The position numbers and the translations under genes are program-made. From NCBI GenBank assembly GCA_964592095.1, contig CAZQER010000045.1, positions 1 through 8,658 of the forward strand: a DNA stretch of 8,658 nt, written 5' to 3'. Source of the DNA: EX4484-2 sp964592095. Lineage in GTDB: Archaea; Altiarchaeota; Altiarchaeia; IMC4; QMZM01. This document shows positions 6,204 through 8,658 of this stretch, piece by piece. Every line of letters begins with the position of its first letter. Within the stretch, counting starts at the first letter, position 1. Under the pieces are notes generated by a model, which was not told the origin of the DNA, did not search any database, and was given only the letters and a program-made list of their open reading frames with translations.

Positions 6204-7893
6204 TATGGGCATAATAAAATACTAATATCGATTTTTTTTCTTTTGTATACTTATGGTCTAATCTCACAAAACCGAATCTTTCAAACTGTACAACTGAGTC
6301 TATTTTAATTTTTTCACATAATGGTTCACAGAAACCCTTTACTATCCCATCTGGTTTTATTACAATTGCATCTATGTGTTTTTGAACCCAATGAATCTTA
6401 GGGACATCAAGGTTCCTTTTTTCTATATATTCTGCTATTACCTCCTCTTTTGTTATATCTTTAATCCTTATATTAAATACACCTATAAGCCTTATCTCCT
6501 CCCCCTTCTTTATATTGTTTACATCCTCCATAGATATAAAGAATTTCATGTTTCCCGTTTCATCTCTAATTATGTCAAACCCTCTAAACCCCCTCTCGTG
6601 GAAACTTGGATGAAACGGAATTTTTACCTTTAATTTATTCTTTACATTCTTTACAACCAATTTTATGGGATTTGCTACAAAGAAATATCTATCTGCAACA
6701 GAATCTAGAATCTTCCTATTTTCAGAATAAATGCTTTTTAGACTTAAACTAATGTCGTTTTCTCCTATTCCCAATGCAATTATAACATTTCTTATAGCAT
6801 TTGGTGATATGCCCCTCCTTCTAAGAGACATCAGGGTTGGAATTCTTGGGTCATCCCAGCCACTATATTTACCATTCTCTATATCTCTTTTCAATTTAGA
6901 TGTGCTAAATTTTCCAAATTCTTCTATACTTATGCGACCCCAGTGTAATGTGATTGGATATCTCCAATTTAGATACCTGTAGATGTATCTCTGTCTTTTT
7001 TCAGAATCTATCAGGTCTTTTCCTCTTATTATATGTGTAACCCCCATGATGTGGTCCTCTATTGCGGATTCAAAATCGAGTGTTGGCCATACAATAAATC
7101 TCCTTCCAACCCTTGGATGTTCTTCCCTTATGATTCTAAATGCAACCCAGTCCCTTATGGCTGGATCCTCATGTTTCATATCAGTCTTTATTCTCAAAAC
7201 ACATTCGCCATCCTTATAATCCCCCTTGAGCATTTTATGCCAGTATAATATATTCATATCGGGGTCTGTTTTTCTATGGGGGCATTCTGTTTTATTATCT
7301 TTGTATTCCCTGAATTCGTTTCTCTTACAGAAGCATATATACGCATTACAATTTTTTATTAATTTCTCTGCATATTCATAATAGATGCTAATTCTATCGG
7401 ATGCATAATATATTTCATCTGGATACGCATTTAACCATTTACAATCATCTATATACCACCTGTATGCTTCCATTAAAGGCCTCTTGGTCTTTGGGTCGGT
7501 ATCATCAAAGCGTAGAATGAACTTTCCATCATATCTTTTTGCAAGTTCAGAATTTATTATTATACCTCTTGCTGATCCAAGAGTTGCTGGACCATTGGGA
7601 TTTGGTGCAAATCTCATAACGACATTTCCCTCTACTTCTGGAAGTTCAAGTAAATCCCTTTTTATATCCCGCTTTGCAATTTTATCAAAGGAATACTGCT
7701 TGAGAATATCAATGGGGGTTTTATTTATCCTGCTAACTATATACATTGTATCCTTCATTAATGCCTTTATATCCCTCTTTGCTTCGGGTATCTCTGAGAT
7801 TACCTTACCAATAACCGCATTAACATCTGCACTCCCATATCTGAGTCTGTTATGGACGGCGTATCTTTCTATTATCTCATAATAATCACTCAT
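6199..7893 (-). CDS. gltX: glutamyl-tRNA synthetase, archaeal type
   Basis: Class I aminoacyl-tRNA synthetase that charges tRNA-Glu and, in archaea, normally also tRNA-Gln, which GatDE then amidates. The 564 residues are standard. Residues 1-90 are the archaeal N-terminal extension. The Rossmann domain starts with RFAPNPNGPATLGSARG at 94-110, where the canonical HIGH block (HIGH) reads TLGS (104-107). Asp-rich ILRFDDTDP follows at about 126-134. A zinc motif is formed by Cys187, Cys189, Cys204 and His206. WPTLDFESAIEDHIMGVTHIIRGKDL at 269-294 is the tRNA/glutamate region, and KFSTSKLK at 328-335 is the KMSKS equivalent. The remainder, from about 400, is the beta-barrel anticodon-binding part typical of GlnRS-like archaeal enzymes. 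ATG at 7893 is probably leaderless. Divergent from the reductase gene. Confidence 0.96.
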   Translation of the reverse strand: MSDYYEIIERYAVHNRLRYGSADVNAVIGKVISEIPEAKRDIKALMKDTMYIVSRINKTPIDILKQYSFDKIAKRDIKRDLLELPEVEGNVVMRFAPNPNGPATLGSARGIIINSELAKRYDGKFILRFDDTDPKTKRPLMEAYRWYIDDCKWLNAYPDEIYYASDRISIYYEYAEKLIKNCNAYICFCKRNEFREYKDNKTECPHRKTDPDMNILYWHKMLKGDYKDGECVLRIKTDMKHEDPAIRDWVAFRIIREEHPRVGRRFIVWPTLDFESAIEDHIMGVTHIIRGKDLIDSEKRQRYIYRYLNWRYPITLHWGRISIEEFGKFSTSKLKRDIENGKYSGWDDPRIPTLMSLRRRGISPNAIRNVIIALGIGENDISLSLKSIYSENRKILDSVADRYFFVANPIKLVVKNVKNKLKVKIPFHPSFHERGFRGFDIIRDETGNMKFFISMEDVNNIKKGEEIRLIGVFNIRIKDITKEEVIAEYIEKRNLDVPKIHWVQKHIDAIVIKPDGIVKGFCEPLCEKIKIDSVVQFERFGFVRLDHKYTKEKKSILVFYYAHK

Positions 7894-7953
7894 CTTATTT
7901 TCTTATTTTAATTCTATTTATATAATATACTGACATCAATATATCAAGATGTA
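7894..7953. promoter_or_regulatory. compact divergent promoter with a shared TATA-like core
   Basis: Only 60 bases separate gltX from the reductase gene. A single AT-rich core, TATTTATATAATATA at about 7915-7929, lies near the middle. Its centre (about 7922) is roughly 29 bases from the gltX ATG on one side and 32 from the other ATG. On either strand it reads as a fair TATA box (TTTATATAA plus, TATATAAATAG minus). Neither start has a Shine-Dalgarno, so both mRNAs would be leaderless or nearly so. Confidence 0.5.
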
Positions 7954-8574
7954 ATGAAAATGCATGTAATCTATAATGCAGTTATTAGTTTAGATGGAAA
8001 AACCACTACTGCGGGTAAGGAACTTATGAGTAGAGCAGATAGATATCGTATACATGAGTTGAGAGGCTCTGTTGATGCTATTATGACGGATATTGAAACA
8101 ATAAAGATTAAGGATTCGGAATTTGGTGTTAGAACATCCAGTGAAGAGCCGATGAAGATTATTGTTGATGATAAGGGTGAGATATCAGAGAATGCAAGGG
8201 TTTTTATGGGGGAAGGGAGGGTAATAGTTGCATTTTCAAAATCAGTTCCAAGAAAAAAGAGGGAAATATTGGAGGCAAAGGACAATGTTGAGGTCATTGT
8301 TAGTGGTAAATATGTTGTTAACTTAAGCGCATTGATTGGCAGCCTTTATAATAGAAATGTGAAAACAATACTTGTTGAGAGTTATAATTCACTTGGTAGA
8401 AGGATGCTCAATGAAGGTTTTGTTGATGAACTCTATGTTTCTATAATGCCCACATTCTTGGGGGAGGGTCATCCGATGTTTGATAGAAAGATTGAAAAGA
8501 AAATAGATTTATCTCTGGAGGGGATTTTACAATATGGTGATCAGGTTGTTCTTCATTATTTGGTAAAGAAATAA
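7954..8574 (+). CDS. RibD-C-like reductase, probable 2,5-diamino-6-ribosylamino-pyrimidinone 5'-phosphate reductase (divergent)
   Basis: Dihydrofolate-reductase-fold protein of the RibD C-terminal family. In archaea the member ArfC (MJ0671) reduces the ribosyl side chain of the riboflavin intermediate with NAD(P)H. The 206 residues match family length. Recognisable are MHVIYNAVISLDGK at 3-16, DRYRIHELRGSVDAIM at 29-44, PMKIIVD at 66-72, TILVES at 138-143 and LNEGFVDELYVSIMPTFLGEG at 152-172. Several family-typical residues differ: the usual VGxxTVxxDdPxLTVR block reads TDIETIKIKDSEFGVR, and the cofactor loop EGGxxL reads ESYNSL (142-147). It may be a divergent but active ArfC or a paralogue with another substrate. 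ATG at 7954 is chosen from promoter spacing; ATG at 7960 is possible. The ribK product acts later in the same pathway. Confidence 0.75.
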   Translation: MKMHVIYNAVISLDGKTTTAGKELMSRADRYRIHELRGSVDAIMTDIETIKIKDSEFGVRTSSEEPMKIIVDDKGEISENARVFMGEGRVIVAFSKSVPRKKREILEAKDNVEVIVSGKYVVNLSALIGSLYNRNVKTILVESYNSLGRRMLNEGFVDELYVSIMPTFLGEGHPMFDRKIEKKIDLSLEGILQYGDQVVLHYLVKK

Positions 8575-8584
8575 AAATCAAACA

Positions 8585-8606
8585 ACTCCACACTGAAGTG
8601 TGGAGT
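8585..8606. repeat. perfect hairpin 1 (9-10 bp stem)
   Basis: ACTCCACACT (8585-8594) and AGTGTGGAGT (8597-8606) are exact complements, folding as nine pairs closed by a TGAA loop. The reductase stop is 10 bases upstream. On the minus strand the hairpin is followed by TTGTTTGATTTTTATTT, so it could terminate a transcript entering from the right. It is also the outermost of three tandem hairpins and so could be the subterminal hairpin of a mobile element. Confidence 0.6.
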
Positions 8607-8607
8607 A

Positions 8608-8637
8608 TGAGCAAGACTGTAGAACAGTCTTGACTCA
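8608..8637. repeat. hairpin 2 (9 + 4 bp stem with one bulge)
   Basis: CAAGACTGT (8612-8620), loop AGA, ACAGTCTTG (8624-8632) form nine perfect pairs. TGAG (8608-8611) with CTCA (8634-8637) extends the stem, with A8633 bulged. This is one base beyond hairpin 1. No coding frame explains such symmetry. Confidence 0.6.
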
Positions 8638-8640
8638 GAC

Positions 8641-8655
8641 AAACTCTCCGAGTTT
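8641..8655. repeat. hairpin 3 (6 bp), at window edge
   Basis: AAACTC (8641-8646), loop TCC, GAGTTT (8650-8655) form six pairs, perhaps extended beyond the window. It completes a run of three stem-loops in 75 bases, more GC-rich than the neighbouring DNA. Confidence 0.4.
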
Positions 8656-8658
8656 TGC

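Larger units (their letters stand above)
8575..8658 (-). mobile_element. possible IS200/IS605-type right end or TnpB guide-RNA scaffold (edge)
   Basis: Three tandem hairpins in 75 bases, a GC step up from the surroundings and the minus-strand reading of hairpin 1 (GTGTGGAGTTGTTTG, then T-rich host DNA) resemble right ends of IS200/IS605 tnpB elements as I remember them: a subterminal hairpin, then GTTGT-like sequence before the junction. In that case tnpB would lie to the right, on the minus strand. No transposase, target duplication or opposite end is visible, so a plain structured RNA or convergent terminator is equally allowed. Confidence 0.35.

Noticed and set aside
7484..7882. 132-residue plus-strand frame opposite the gltX N-terminus
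   Set aside because: It is the antisense of a well-supported synthetase; its hydrophobic, Ser/Leu-rich content is typical of antisense reading of AT-rich coding DNA.
8635..8658. Minus-strand C-terminal codons of a gene entering from the right (reads AKLGEFV then TGA)
   Set aside because: Only seven codons are visible, and they overlap hairpins 2 and 3; this cannot be told from chance, though it would fit a tnpB end.
8585..8658. CRISPR array or tRNA at the window end
   Set aside because: The hairpins differ in sequence, there are no repeated units or spacers, and no cloverleaf or T-arm motif is present.

Overview
The window is archaeal. It carries a transcription factor B, a Gar1 subunit of H/ACA guide-RNA particles, a CTP-dependent type riboflavin kinase, an archaeal non-discriminating type glutamyl-tRNA synthetase and an archaeal RibD-C-like reductase. 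DNA is AT-rich (roughly one third G+C by eye). Several starts sit about 25-32 bases downstream of TATA-like stretches with no Shine-Dalgarno, as in leaderless archaeal mRNAs. Exceptions are gar1 (TTG start behind a GGTGAT motif), the small zinc-finger gene (GAGGT) and the second gene of the peptidase operon (AGGGG). The gene set fits a euryarchaeon in the broad sense; the lineage cannot be fixed from this window.

Layout. 1-114 is the 3' end of an unidentified gene (+). 161-1663 is argH (+, arginine biosynthesis). It converges on a three-gene minus-strand operon, gar1 (3568-3341), tfb (3332-2385) and ribK (2362-1700), joining RNA modification, transcription initiation and FMN synthesis. From a divergent promoter region (3569-3728) a plus-strand operon runs right: an M42 aminopeptidase (3729-4757), a membrane protein with a C-terminal zinc ribbon (4759-5259) and a SpoIIM-family membrane protein (5256-5858). 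The three are almost touching or overlapping. Next is a 49-residue CxxC-x17-CxxC zinc protein (5983-6132) that is too short for usual gene callers. It has its own leader hairpin and a hairpin plus T-tract terminator. gltX (7893-6199) lies on the minus strand and is divergent, across only 60 bases, from a RibD-C-like pyrimidine reductase (7954-8574).

The last 75 bases contain no gene I can support but hold three tandem hairpins. On the minus strand the outermost one is followed by a T-rich tract. This looks like a mobile-element end (IS200/IS605 right end or TnpB guide-RNA scaffold) or a convergent terminator. The element itself would lie beyond the window.

Most of the window is ordinary housekeeping. 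The points worth a second look are the 3'-terminal hairpin array, the reductase that has lost several family-typical cofactor-site residues, the synthetase with TLGS in place of HIGH, and the peptidase/zinc-ribbon/SpoIIM operon of unknown joint function.
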